A DNA stretch of 57,902 bases from Roseovarius gaetbuli (GCF_900172365.1 NZ_FWFJ01000026.1:1-57902); one strand, 5' to 3'. Numbered from the stretch's first letter, positions 35,475-44,709 are shown. Notes: generated by a model from the letters alone, not told the origin. Numbers and translations are program-made.

Positions 35475-36866
35475 ATGTCAGATAAAATTCTGATTGTCGA
35501 TGATCTGGCCACCAACAGGATTGTCCTAAAGGTCAAACTGTCGGCGGCCCATTACGAAGTGGTTCAGGCCAGTTCGGCAACCGAGGCGCTGGCAATGGCC
35601 GCCAGCACCCGGCCCGACCTGATTCTGGCCAGTGCACATCTGTCGGGCACGGCCGCCGCAGAGTTCGTGACCGCCCTGCGCAAGATCAAAGCCCTGACCA
35701 CCACACCGATCATCCTGTTGCAGACCCATTCCTGTGTGCATGAACGCCATGCGGTTCTGCGCGCAGGGGCCGATGATATCCTGACAAAACCGGTGCAAGA
35801 GCCGCTTTTGCTGGCGCGGCTGCGCAACCTTTTGCGCCAGCATCACAACAATCACGACCTGACCATGCAATCAGAAGTGCCGCATGTGCTCGGCTTTGCC
35901 GAGGCGCGGCGCGAGTTTCAAAGACCGGGCCGTATCGCCATCGTTGCGCGCTCCAAGCCGGAGGCGCTCGCGCTTCAGGGGATGATGACCCAGGATTCGC
36001 CCCATCAGTTCAGCGCTTACGGGACCGAACAGGCCATGCCGATTGCCCCGGATCAGCAAATCCCGGATGTTTACCTTTTGCGGATCGGGCTTGCCGATGC
36101 CGAAGAGGGCTTGCGCCTTCTGGCCGAGCTCAAGGCCGCGCAGCGTACCCATTGCTGTCCGGTGATCGCGCTTTTGGATGACGACACAAGCCCGCTTGCC
36201 ATCACCCTGCTGGATATGGGGGCAAATGATGTGATCATCGGGCTGGCGGACCGCGATGAACTTGCGCTTCGGATGGACAATCAACTTTGCCACAAACGCT
36301 GGAGCAAGCAAATGCGCACACAGCTTTTGCTGGACCTTCAGGCGGCTGTGGTCGATCCGCTGACCGGCGCCTATAACCGGCGCTATGCCCTGCCCTTCCT
36401 GAATCGCCTGATTGAGGAAACGCGCCAGAACGAGGGCAGCTTTGCCGTCATGGTGGCCGATCTAGATTTCTTCAAACAGGTCAATGACCGCTACGGTCAT
36501 GCCGCCGGCGACAGTGTTCTTTGCGCCGTGACCAATCAGCTTCGCGCGCATCTGCGTGAAGGCGATATGCTGGCGCGGATCGGCGGCGAGGAGTTTCTGA
36601 TCGTGACCCCCGGCAGCAATCGCTTTCACGCCCAGAAGACCGCAGACCGGCTCTGTCACGTGATCCGCCAGACACCGATCACCGTGCCGGGCCAGAGCGA
36701 GCCGCTGCATGTGACCATCAGCATCGGCGTGACGATGGCAACGCCCAGCGCTGCCTATGTCGCCCCGACCGTTGATCTGTTGCTTGATGAGGCCGATCGC
36801 GCGCTTTACCTGGCCAAGGCGCAGGGGCGCAACAAGGTGACCTTTTGCGCCCGCTCGGCGGCCTGA
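35475..36866 (+). CDS. pleD: PleD-like diguanylate cyclase with degenerate receiver
   Basis: A 463-aa response-regulator layout: receiver 1 (residues about 1-120, DILIVDD-like start and TKP Lys), receiver-like region 2 (about 150-280) and a GGDEF domain. The active site GGEEF and the I-site REGD upstream are intact. In receiver 1 the acidic pocket D9/D10 is present, but the phosphoacceptor position, Asp53 in Caulobacter PleD, is Ser here (LILASAHLSG). Activation by phosphotransfer is therefore unlikely. The start ATG 35475 is monocistronic, with an A/T-rich promoter region upstream. The 3' end overlaps the antisense end of the AraC gene. Confidence 0.85.
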   Translation: MSDKILIVDDLATNRIVLKVKLSAAHYEVVQASSATEALAMAASTRPDLILASAHLSGTAAAEFVTALRKIKALTTTPIILLQTHSCVHERHAVLRAGADDILTKPVQEPLLLARLRNLLRQHHNNHDLTMQSEVPHVLGFAEARREFQRPGRIAIVARSKPEALALQGMMTQDSPHQFSAYGTEQAMPIAPDQQIPDVYLLRIGLADAEEGLRLLAELKAAQRTHCCPVIALLDDDTSPLAITLLDMGANDVIIGLADRDELALRMDNQLCHKRWSKQMRTQLLLDLQAAVVDPLTGAYNRRYALPFLNRLIEETRQNEGSFAVMVADLDFFKQVNDRYGHAAGDSVLCAVTNQLRAHLREGDMLARIGGEEFLIVTPGSNRFHAQKTADRLCHVIRQTPITVPGQSEPLHVTISIGVTMATPSAAYVAPTVDLLLDEADRALYLAKAQGRNKVTFCARSAA

Positions 36867-37803
36867 GGCGGGCAATCAACCAGTTTTTTTCCTGACGAAA
36901 GGCGCGCGGCGACTGGCCCCATACCTCGATGAAGGCGCGGGTAAAGGCGCTGCGGCTGGTAAAGCCCACCATCTCTGCGATGCGTTTCACCGGCTCGCGG
37001 CGCTCAGTCAACAACTGCGCCGCGCGCGCAAGGCGAAGGGCGCGCAAAAACCCCATCGGCGCGCGACCGTAAGACATCTGAAACCGCTCGGCAAAGCGGG
37101 ACCTGCTCATGCCTGCGACCTCGGCAAGCCCTTCCAGGGAATGCGCGGCGCCCGGATCATCCAGCATCGCGCGCAGGCTGCGCCACAGGCCCGGATCGGC
37201 CAGCGCGCAAAGCCAGAGAACCGCCGGGTCACCCGCATCCAGCCGCTGGCGCAGCATCTCGATCACGCATTGCAGCAACAAAACCCGGATCATCGCCCGC
37301 CGCCCGGTGCGCGATTGCGTCACCTCGCCGACGAGGGCATTGATCGCCTGCGCCGCCCCCGGCGCATCGCCAAGGTCAAGCGTCAGCGGCACACGCATCA
37401 GATCGACAAGCCCGTGCGTGTCGCGCAGGCCAAGCTTGACCGTCGAGCAGAGCACAACCATGTTTCCGCCACCCTCGCCGCGCTCAACATGCTGTTCAAG
37501 ATCAAGGCCCGCAGGCTGGCAGACCGGCAATCCGACCTGACCACCGCCATGATTGCGCAGCGAATGATGCAGGCTTGAAGGCACAAGCACCAGCCGCCCA
37601 GGCGCGAGATCAATCGGCGGCAGGGATTGAAAGCTTAGCTGCCCCCGCCCGCCCAGAACATAATGCAAGGTCGCCCCCGGCGCACGCCCAAGGCCGAGCG
37701 AGCAAGCCCCTTCAAGCGCGCAAATGGCGAACGGATCGGCCTCGATGTCCAACTCGGTCAGGACACGGTCATGCGGGTCAGGGTTTGGATGGGTCATATG
37801 CAT
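36718..37803 (-). CDS. AraC-family regulator (cupin-type N-terminus)
   Basis: A 361-aa frame with an N-terminal cupin-like ligand domain (LHYVLGGRGQLSFQ, DLAPGRLVLVPS) and a C-terminal double HTH (SLEGLAEVAGMSRSRFAERF and RIAEMVGFTSRSAFTRAFIE). Typical members stop soon after the SPRAFR motif. Here about 60 more residues of low-complexity basic sequence follow, all antisense to the pleD 3' end (149-bp overlap). A lost stop or small frameshift at the C-terminus is possible. It is divergent from the Tat-dependent hydrolase pseudogene, so it probably regulated that gene. Start ATG 37803 or 37797. Confidence 0.82.
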   Translation of the reverse strand: MHMTHPNPDPHDRVLTELDIEADPFAICALEGACSLGLGRAPGATLHYVLGGRGQLSFQSLPPIDLAPGRLVLVPSSLHHSLRNHGGGQVGLPVCQPAGLDLEQHVERGEGGGNMVVLCSTVKLGLRDTHGLVDLMRVPLTLDLGDAPGAAQAINALVGEVTQSRTGRRAMIRVLLLQCVIEMLRQRLDAGDPAVLWLCALADPGLWRSLRAMLDDPGAAHSLEGLAEVAGMSRSRFAERFQMSYGRAPMGFLRALRLARAAQLLTERREPVKRIAEMVGFTSRSAFTRAFIEVWGQSPRAFRQEKNWLIARLRPPSGRKRSPCCAPAPWPGKARDRPHQATDQRSGRHRQRWALPSSRRC

Positions 37804-37934
37804 GGGGACATTTTGTCATGCCTTGGCAGAACTGGCACCAAAACTAATCGTGAAGCCACGTTTTCAGGACGAAAAGGCACATCGGACCTGCCAGCTTAAG
37901 GCATGCGAAACCACTCATTAAAAAGGATGCCAAG

Positions 37935-38758
37935 ATGTGCAATTGCAACGACCACGATCATGGAAATAACCCAAGGTTCACCCGCCGCCAGGCCCTGACC
38001 GGCACCGCAGCGCTTGGCGCGGCGACCGCCGCCACCCTCGCCGCAGGCACCGCCGAGGCGCAGACCACAGACCCCTATGCGCCCCCCGCCGAACCGGCCC
38101 TGCCGCCAAGTGACATGGTGCTTGATCTGTCGCGCACGGCGCTTGTGGTCACCGACCCGCAGGTCGATTTCCTGTCGCCCGACGGGGTGACATGGGGCGT
38201 GGTCGGCGAAAGCGTGACGCGCAACCAACGGTTGAAAACATCGGTCGCCTGTTTCGCGCGGCCAAGGCCAAGGGCCTCACCGTGGCGATCTCGCCGCATT
38301 ACTATTACCCCACCGATCACGGCTGGAAATTCGAAGGCGCGCTTGAAAAGCTGATGCACAAGATCGGCATGTTTGATCGCGCGGGGCCGCTGTCGCTCGA
38401 CGGGTTCGAGGGATCTGGCGCCGACTATATGCCTGAATATAAAGAGTATATTCATGACGGAAAAACCATCATCTGTTCGCCGCACAAGGTTTACGGCCCC
38501 GAAACCAATGACATGGTCCTGCAACTGCGCAAGCGTGGCATTGATCAGGTGATCCTTGCGGGCATGTCGGCCAACCTGTGTACCGAAAGCCATATGCGCG
38601 AGCTGCTTGAGCAGGGGTTTGAGGTGGCCGTGGTCTCTGATGGCACCGCCGCCGCAATGCTGCCCGAGGGCGACGGATATCTCGCCGCGCTGATCAACTT
38701 TCGCTACATGGCCAACGCCGTCTGGAGCACGGACGAGGTTGTCGAAAAGCTGGGCTAA
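37935..38758 (+). pseudogene. Tat-exported isochorismatase-like cysteine hydrolase, frameshifted
   Basis: An N-terminal Tat signal (RFTRRQALTGTAALGAA) on a Cys/His-rich leader (MCNCNDHDHG) precedes a cysteine-hydrolase domain. The catalytic Asp (VVTDPQVDFL) lies in the first frame; the Lys (CSPHKVYG region) and the Cys (GMSANLCTESHMRE) lie in a second frame. A one-base loss at about 38220-38230 (AACCAACGG, next to VTRN) shifts the frame. Apart from this the protein reads normally to TAA 38756-38758. A single indel could be a sequence error as well as a real mutation. It is divergent from an AraC regulator. Confidence 0.82.
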
Positions 38759-38898
38759 CCTCTGCCCGGCCCGGCGCGCCCGTCTTCGGGGATGAGGGCG
38801 GCGCGCGCCTTGCCTGCACCTTCACCGGTGCAGGCATTTTCATTTGACCCAAACCGTCGTAACACTTTGTCAAACACTCCATTTTGCAGGGATTTCAC

Positions 38899-39771
38899 AT
38901 GACTGACACGATGATCGGCGTAATCGGCGGCTCTGGCCTATACGAGATTGACGGGCTCGCGGATGCCACCTGGCAGGCGGTTGAAACCCCTTGGGGCGCG
39001 CCCTCGGATCAGATCCTGACCGGCACGCTTGAGGGTGTCAAAATGGCGTTTCTGCCGCGCCATGGGCGCGGTCACGTGCATTCGCCGACCACCGTGCCCT
39101 ATCGCGCCAATATCGACGCGCTCAAGCGGCTTGGCGTCACCGATGTGATCAGCGTGTCCGCCTCGGGCTCGTTTCGCGAAGACATGGCGCCGGGCGATTT
39201 CGTCATCGTGGATCAGTTCATCGACCGCACCTTTGCGCGCGAAAAATCCTTCTTTGGCACCGGATGCGTCGCCCATGTGAGCGTTGCGCATCCGACCTGT
39301 CCGCGCCTTGGTGCGGCCTGCGAAGAGGCGGCGCGCGCGGCCGGTGTCACCGTGCACAAGGGCGGCACCTATCTGGCGATGGAAGGCCCGCAATTTTCCA
39401 CGCTGGCGGAATCGAAAATGTACCGCGAGGTCTGGGGCTGTGACGTGATCGGCATGACCAATATGCCCGAGGCCAAACTCGCCCGCGAAGCAGAGCTTTG
39501 CTATGCCTCCGTCGCGATGATCACAGATTACGATAGCTGGCACCCCGATCACGGCGAGGTCGATGTGACCGCCATCATCGCCACCTTGATGGGCAATGCC
39601 GACAAGGGCCGCGACATGGTGCGCCGCCTGCCCGCGCTTTTGGGCGCGGATCGCGCGGCCTGTCCGCATGGCTGTGACCGCGCGCTTGAATTCGCCATTC
39701 TCACCGCCCCCGAGGCCCGCGATCCGGCCCTTGTGGCCAAACTTGACGCGGTCGCGGGCCGTGTTCTCTGA
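38899..39771 (+). CDS. mtnP: S-methyl-5'-thioadenosine phosphorylase
   Basis: A 290-aa purine-nucleoside phosphorylase family 2 enzyme that cleaves methylthioadenosine in methionine salvage. Substrate segments present are GVIGGSGLYEI, FLPRHGRGHVHSPTTVPYRAN, AMEGPQFSTLAESKMYR and GMTNMPEAKLAREAELCY. ATG 38899 follows CAGGG. It is intact and 17 bp before the LysE-type exporter gene. Confidence 0.95.
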   Translation: MTDTMIGVIGGSGLYEIDGLADATWQAVETPWGAPSDQILTGTLEGVKMAFLPRHGRGHVHSPTTVPYRANIDALKRLGVTDVISVSASGSFREDMAPGDFVIVDQFIDRTFAREKSFFGTGCVAHVSVAHPTCPRLGAACEEAARAAGVTVHKGGTYLAMEGPQFSTLAESKMYREVWGCDVIGMTNMPEAKLAREAELCYASVAMITDYDSWHPDHGEVDVTAIIATLMGNADKGRDMVRRLPALLGADRAACPHGCDRALEFAILTAPEARDPALVAKLDAVAGRVL

Positions 39772-39788
39772 CCAAAAAGGGCCCTGAC

Positions 39789-40387
39789 ATGCCGCTTGAT
39801 CTCTGGCTGACCTTCGTGGCCGCCTCGACCGCGCTTTTGCTCATTCCCGGCCCGACAGTTCTTTTGGTGCTAAGTTATGCCCTGTCACAGGGCCGACGGG
39901 TCGCGCTTGCCTCGGCGACGGGCGTGGCCTTGGGCGATCTGATCGCGATGAGCGCCTCTCTCCTGGGGCTTGGCGCGCTTGTGCTGGCCTCGGCCACGCT
40001 GTTCACGCTGCTAAAATGGATTGGCGCGGCCTATCTGGTCTGGATGGGGCTGAAATTGCTGCTCACGCCGCGCATCGATGGACTTGAGACCGTGGCCACG
40101 CCCGACAGCACGCCGTGACCGCGCTCAACCCCAAATCCATCGGGTTTTTCATCGCCTTCGTGCCGCAGTTCGTCACTCTTGATGCCCCGCTTGCCCCGCA
40201 ATTCGTGATCCTGACCGCCACCTTCGTCGCGCTCGCCGCGCTCAATGCGCTTGCCTATGCCCTGCTGGCCGATCGCCTGCGCGCCACGATCAGGCGACCT
40301 TCGGTGATCACATGGCTGACACGCTCGGGCGGCGTGGCCTTGATCGGGATGGGCGTTATGACCGCAACCCTGCGCCGCGCGGCATGA
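39789..40387 (+). pseudogene. LysE/RhtB-family amino acid exporter, frameshifted
   Basis: The N-terminal half (TALLLIPGPTVLLVLSYAL, then helices through WIGAAYLVWMGLKLLL) is in one frame and ends at TGA 40116-40118. The C-terminal half (VTALNPKSIGFFIAFVPQFV and two more helices) is in another. Between them a short segment that normally joins the halves seems missing, with a frame change near 40100-40118. The product would be split in the middle of the transporter. It lies directly after mtnP. Confidence 0.82.
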
Positions 40388-40464
40388 CGCGACGCTGGTA
40401 AACTCTTCGCGCGCGGACCTGCCGAGACTGGACGCGGTCTGGCTTGGGCGTCACAACAAAAGCC

Positions 40465-40833
40465 ATGACACGGATCACCGATAAATCATGGCGCTACGCC
40501 ATGGGCCGCCGCTTTGAGGCCTTCACCGACGAGGTGTTTCAGGTCATCCGCTGGATTTTGCTGGTCGGGTTCGCAAGCTATCTGGCGCAAACCTATGATC
40601 CGCTGATTTTCGACGTGACCTATTGGCTCCTCGCAGGGCTTCTATTTGCCTACCTCGCCTCGCGCTTTTTGCTGCGCCCGGAAATTCCGTTTCTCGCCAA
40701 ACCTGCGACGCGCGGTCAGCGGCTGTTGCAAACCGCGCTCAACTTCATGGTCTGCGTGGTGATCTTTGCACTCGTGCTCTGGGGCGTCGGCGCCCTTACA
40801 CAGGCCATCGCAGAATACCGCCGCGCCACCTGA
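40465..40833 (+). CDS. Small integral membrane protein, unknown function
   Basis: A 122-aa protein with three hydrophobic stretches (IRWILLVGFASYLA, VTYWLLAGLLFAYLA, LNFMVCVVIFALVLWGVGALTQ) and a basic N-terminus. I do not recognise a family. The start is given as ATG 40465; an upstream TTG (40444) is less likely. It lies between the LysE remnant and apt with no clear operon partner. Confidence 0.6.
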   Translation: MTRITDKSWRYAMGRRFEAFTDEVFQVIRWILLVGFASYLAQTYDPLIFDVTYWLLAGLLFAYLASRFLLRPEIPFLAKPATRGQRLLQTALNFMVCVVIFALVLWGVGALTQAIAEYRRAT

Positions 40834-40902
40834 TCCCTTGCGCTCGCCCCTGCCTTGCGCCTACACCGGGCCGGCAATGCCACAACCCCGAAAGCCTCGC
40901 CA

Positions 40903-41442
40903 ATGCCCAAAACCAAAACCGTCAAGGATTACATTCGCACGATCAAGGACTTCCCCCATGACGGGATCATGTTTCGCGATGTAACCACGCTTTTCGCCGA
41001 CGCGCGCGGGTTTCGGATCGCCATTGACCAGATGGTACAGCCCTACGCAGGACAGCGCATCGACAAGGTCGTCGGCCTTGAAGCGCGCGGTTTCATCCTT
41101 GGCGGGGCCATCGCCCATCAGCTGTCCGTCGGCTTCGTTCCGGTCCGCAAAAAGGGCAAGCTGCCCGCTGCGGTGATTTCCGAGGACTATACGCTTGAGT
41201 ATGGCGAGGCGACCGTCGAGCTTCACGATGACGCCATTCAGCCGGGCGAGAAAATCCTCGTGGTCGACGATCTTTTGGCCACCGGTGGCACTGCGGCGGC
41301 GAGCATCCGCCTGATCGAGCGTTTGGGCGGCGAAATCCTAAGCTGTGCCTTCATCATCGACCTGCCCGATCTTGGCGGGCGCACCCGCCTTGAAACCATG
41401 GGCATGGAGGTGCACGCTCTTTGCTCTTTTGACGGGCTCTAA
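40903..41442 (+). CDS. apt: Adenine phosphoribosyltransferase
   Basis: A 179-aa purine salvage enzyme converting adenine and PRPP to AMP. It has the [15 protein letters not shown] region, [15 protein letters not shown] and the PRPP-binding loop [17 protein letters not shown] 40903 ([14 protein letters not shown]) is chosen; it lies 17 codons inside a longer frame. Intact. The 3' end is followed within 5 bp by the 57-bp tandem repeats. Confidence 0.95.
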   Translation: MPKTKTVKDYIRTIKDFPHDGIMFRDVTTLFADARGFRIAIDQMVQPYAGQRIDKVVGLEARGFILGGAIAHQLSVGFVPVRKKGKLPAAVISEDYTLEYGEATVELHDDAIQPGEKILVVDDLLATGGTAAASIRLIERLGGEILSCAFIIDLPDLGGRTRLETMGMEVHALCSFDGL

Positions 41443-41446
41443 GGTA

Positions 41447-41617
41447 TTGATTCCGCATGTTCGAGAAGCTCAAAACCGGTGCCCACTTTTGAGCAACATG
41501 CTCTTGATTCCGCATGTTCGAGAAGCTCAAAACCGGTGCCCACTTTTGAGCAACATGCTCTTGATTCCGCATGTTCGAGAAGCTCAAAACCGGTGCCCAC
41601 TTTTGAGCAACATGCTC
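41447..41617. repeat. 57-bp palindromic unit, three perfect tandem copies
   Basis: The same 57-bp sequence occurs at 41447-41503, 41504-41560 and 41561-41617. Each unit contains arms GCATGTT..GCTCAAAA and TTTTGAGC-AACATGC that pair around CCGGTGCCCAC, with a six-base bulge (CGAGAA) on the left side. The layout resembles the short palindromic intergenic repeats of alphaproteobacteria. It follows apt and may act as transcription end or mRNA 3' structure. An open frame across the copies is an artefact of the unit length (19 codons). Confidence 0.9.
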
Positions 41618-41665
41618 TAGCATGTCTTTCATCGTTCCATAAATACTCAAATCCGGCGATCGCCC

Positions 41666-42692
41666 CTAATGCAGCTGCTGCCAGAATATCCCAAGATGGC
41701 GCTCTACGATCTCCGTGTAGCGCCCGCTGTCTCGCAGGGCCTTCAACCCGGCATTGACCCGGTACAAATGGGTTGTCCCGCGCCAGTGCTTTTTCGAGAT
41801 CACCACATGAAGTGCCTCCCGCGAGAGCGGCTGATCAAGCGGCACAACGCGACCGCGCAGACCCATCGCCACAATCCTGGATGCGCCCCCGAACACATTC
41901 ACCGTCACCGCATCGACCTCGCCTGCCATCAGCGCCTCGAAACAGGCCTCGGGGCTTGCGGGCTGGATCAAGGTGACCTTGCCCTCACTGATCCAACGCC
42001 GGTCGGCCCGGTCCAGATCATCGGTGATGTCCCCCGCCGGGCGACACAGGCGGCGCCCGACAATATCGGCGTCACTCTTGTACGTCAGCCCGCTGTCCGC
42101 CCGCTTGAACAGCATGATCGGCAGATCGAGAACCGGCTCGGAAAAGTGGAAATTCTGACAGATCTTGCCCCCCCCCGGATGCCCCGCAATCGGGTTTAAC
42201 CCAGGGAAAACCCATGTCATAGCGCTGTTCATCCAGAAGCGGAAACAGGTGCTGCATCCAGTCATCGACCCAGATCACCTCGTAAGGCACCGGCGCCGGG
42301 CTTAGTTCAAGCGCCGCGTTCAAAAGCTCGGTCACAAGCCCGTTGCCCGGCCAGTCCTGATCGGTGACGGGCGCGTGATTGCCGCCTGTCAAAAGGGTCA
42401 TTTCCGCGCCGGACTGTAACAGCGGCGTCGCATCGGGTACGACGCTGGTGGCAGGGCACGGGATATAGAGCTCGGCGCCCGCGGCGACGTCTTGTTGATT
42501 GTCTGCAAGTTTGGCCTGATTGGCATAATAGATCAGGGTCCATTGATCCTGATCCTCATAATGCGCGGCGGCAATGGAAATCAGGGTGTCGCCCGCCTGT
42601 GCGCGATAGGTGACGTCGCAAAGCGCCTGTGCCATGCCCGGCAGCACAAGCATCAACGCCGTCCAGATCATGCCTTTGAATGCGCGTGCCAT
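41666..42692 (-). pseudogene. LysM plus family-3 solute-binding protein A, frameshifted in poly-G
   Basis: An exported protein with signal peptide MIWTALMLVLPGMAQA, a LysM domain (YRAQAGDTLISIAAAHY), and a substrate-binding domain like amino-acid/polar-ligand SBPs (NGLVTELLNAAL, then after the break ICQNFHFSEPVLDLPIMLF and VGRRLCRPAGD). A nine-C run at 42168-42176 (G9 on the coding strand) separates the two frames; eight G would restore the protein. Such a LysM-SBP fusion is uncommon and suggests a cell-wall-held sensor or scavenger. It is a close paralogue of the gene just upstream (4-bp gap). Confidence 0.82.
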
Positions 42693-42696
42693 CGGA

Positions 42697-43947
42697 TCAG
42701 AACCCCGCCCAAATGCGGGTCATGTGGCTTTCCATGATCTGCTTATTCTGTTGAAAAACTCCGCTACGCCAAAATCGCCTCGGAAACTTGGAACACTGTT
42801 CTCGTCACAGGCCAATTGACAAACGGTACTTCCAGAATGGCGTTTTAGCGGGACAATATTCTGCTGATCTTGCCCTTTCGAGCGATCAGGCGAGTTTTTC
42901 AACGGAATATGCTGATAGGTGCCATCCGCCTTGATCCCCGCCAGACCCTGATTGAAAAGCGCGATGATCGCCTCGCCTTGAGGATGGCTTTTATGCACCA
43001 CCACGTGCAGCCCCTGAATAGAGAGCGGCCGCGTCTGAACGCTCTCGACCTGATCCTTGAGGGTCAGCTCTTTGAGCGCGGTGCGCCCGGTGAATTCGTT
43101 GATCGCCACCGCATCGACCCTGCCCTGGATCAAGAGATCAAAACATTGCGCAACGCTGCGCGGTTGTTCCAGGGTGATCTTGGCCTCGGACAGCCAGCGC
43201 CGCCCTGAGCGATCAAGGTCATGGGCAAACGAACCCGCCGGGCGGCAAAGCCGCTTGCCGATCAAATCGTCATCGGCGTCAAAGGCCAGCGGTCGGGCCT
43301 TGTCGGTGAACAACAGGATCAGGATTTCAAAAATCGCGTCGGAAAAAAGGAAATTCTCACAGCGGCATTCATCGGGCTGCGCCGCGCAATCAGGCCGATA
43401 CCAGGGAAAGCCCGCATCCAGAAGCGCGTTGGACAACAGCGGATCAAGATGCGACGCCCAATCTTCAACCCAGTGGATCGCATAGCCCTGCGCCGGTACC
43501 GCCTTGGCCATGGCGGCATTGACCACATCGCAACAGCCCGCCATTGGGCAGGGTCCGCTCGGTAAAAGGGGCGAAATCGTCGGCGGTCAGCATGTTGATC
43601 TTGCCACGGGTCGCGGCATTGCCCGCCACCTGAACAATCGGGGCCGCGGAGCGGGCGGGGACACTGCGCATCTCGGTGCCACCAGTTAGCCCACGCGGCA
43701 TCCCGTTGATGCAGGCCAGCCGCAGCGTCATGCCGGTATAAATCGAATCCGGGCTTTCGCCGATCTTGTCGAGATTGGTGTTATGGATCGCCGTCCACAT
43801 GTCGGCGTCCTTATACTGGCTGTCGGCAATCAACGACAGGCTGTCGCCGCGTTTGACAGTATAAACGCCACCACAGGTTTGCCCCGCCGCCGCCGTGCCA
43901 AACATCCCGGCAACCGCCAAGAGACCACTAGCAATAGTATTCAACAT
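42697..43947 (-). pseudogene. LysM plus family-3 solute-binding protein B, frameshift and MITE insertion
   Basis: A paralogue of protein A: signal peptide (LNTIASGLLAVAGMFGTAAA), LysM (YTVKRGDSLSLIADSQY), and an SBP domain (GFPWYRPDCAAQ, CENFLFSDAIFEILILLF, IGKRLCRPAGS). Two lesions are visible: a frameshift at about 43540-43546, between LPNGGLL and DVVNAAMAKA, and a 166-bp insertion (42744-42909) that splits the C-terminus. Removing the insertion and one copy of its 4-bp target joins GTYQ to QIMESHMTRIWAGF and the stop at 42697-42699. So the ancestral gene ended 4 bp before protein A. Confidence 0.85.
42744..42909. mobile_element. 166-bp MITE with 18-bp terminal repeats
   Basis: Ends TATTCTGTTGAAAAACTC (42744-42761) and its reverse complement with one mismatch (42892-42909). 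A 4-bp target duplication TGCT flanks it (42740-42743 and 42910-42913). It contains no gene. Excision in silico rebuilds the interrupted SBP gene exactly, so the boundaries are firm. It is too small to encode a transposase and must be moved in trans. Confidence 0.93.
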
Positions 43948-44070
43948 AATACACAACCCCCAGATAATGGGGCAATAAGGCCAGACCACCCGCTTGGGTC
44001 AAGGACCGCTTTAAGTGAAAAGTGACACGCCCCACGCGCCCCGCGAGTAGCGCCTTGAAATTTGGCGGTT

Positions 44071-44709
44071 TTACATCAGCGACAGGCGCGCCTGAAGGCG
44101 CAGCGCATGGCTGGGGTCCTGGCTTGCGGCGGGCAAAATCGGATCATAGCCCGCCCGGATCAACGCCGCGATCTCGGGGCGCAGAATCACCTGCCCGCCG
44201 TCGGGCAGTGCCGCCAGCGGCGAGCGATCCTGAAACGCGCGATCCGACCACAAGAGGATGGTCTGTACGACCTGGCCCAGGGCAAGTGTTTCGGCGGGCA
44301 CCGCGCCAAGCTGCTCGTCCATGCGCAGGAACACGAAACTGGCCTTGATCGCGCCGCCCTCGTCAAAGCGGAAAATCCGGTACTGATTGGCATCCGCCGC
44401 CACAAGCCGTGCCACAAGCGGCGCGAGATCAGGCACAAGGCGATCAAGATCGGGCACCTCAAGCAATTCCTGCCAGTCGCGAAAGAAAAACAGCATCAGG
44501 TTCGCGCCAAGCTCGGGGTCGGTCTCGGCCATCTTGTGATTGGCCAGCGTCACCACCGCCTCGATCGCGCCCTTGACCACGCTCAGGGTCTTGTCATCGA
44601 CGCCAAAGACGATCGGCACGATCGGTCGGCCCCAGCGGGCAAACAGGAAACTCTCGTCGCTGCGCGTGAACAGCGCCTCAACATCTTGTGGCGTCAGAGG
44701 CTCGCTCAT
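44071..44709 (-). CDS. Hypothetical protein, Rhodobacteraceae-type
   Basis: A 212-aa soluble protein; I do not recognise its family. It begins MSEPLTPQDVEALFTRSDESF (ATG 44709), has an alternating hydrophobic core (WGRPIVPIVFGV, NLMLFFFRDWQELLE, YRIFRFDEGGAIKASFVFL) and ends in LQARLSLM. It looks like a complete globular alpha/beta protein without signal or membrane segment. It lies upstream of the SBP genes and downstream of ruvB, possibly in its own unit. Confidence 0.7.
   Translation of the reverse strand: MSEPLTPQDVEALFTRSDESFLFARWGRPIVPIVFGVDDKTLSVVKGAIEAVVTLANHKMAETDPELGANLMLFFFRDWQELLEVPDLDRLVPDLAPLVARLVAADANQYRIFRFDEGGAIKASFVFLRMDEQLGAVPAETLALGQVVQTILLWSDRAFQDRSPLAALPDGGQVILRPEIAALIRAGYDPILPAASQDPSHALRLQARLSLM

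Noticed and set aside
41450..41620. Repeated peptide LIPHVREAQNRCPLLSNML as a real protein
   Set aside because: The unit is 57 bp, a multiple of three, so any frame repeats; it is open on both strands, and the DNA-level palindrome explains the conservation better.
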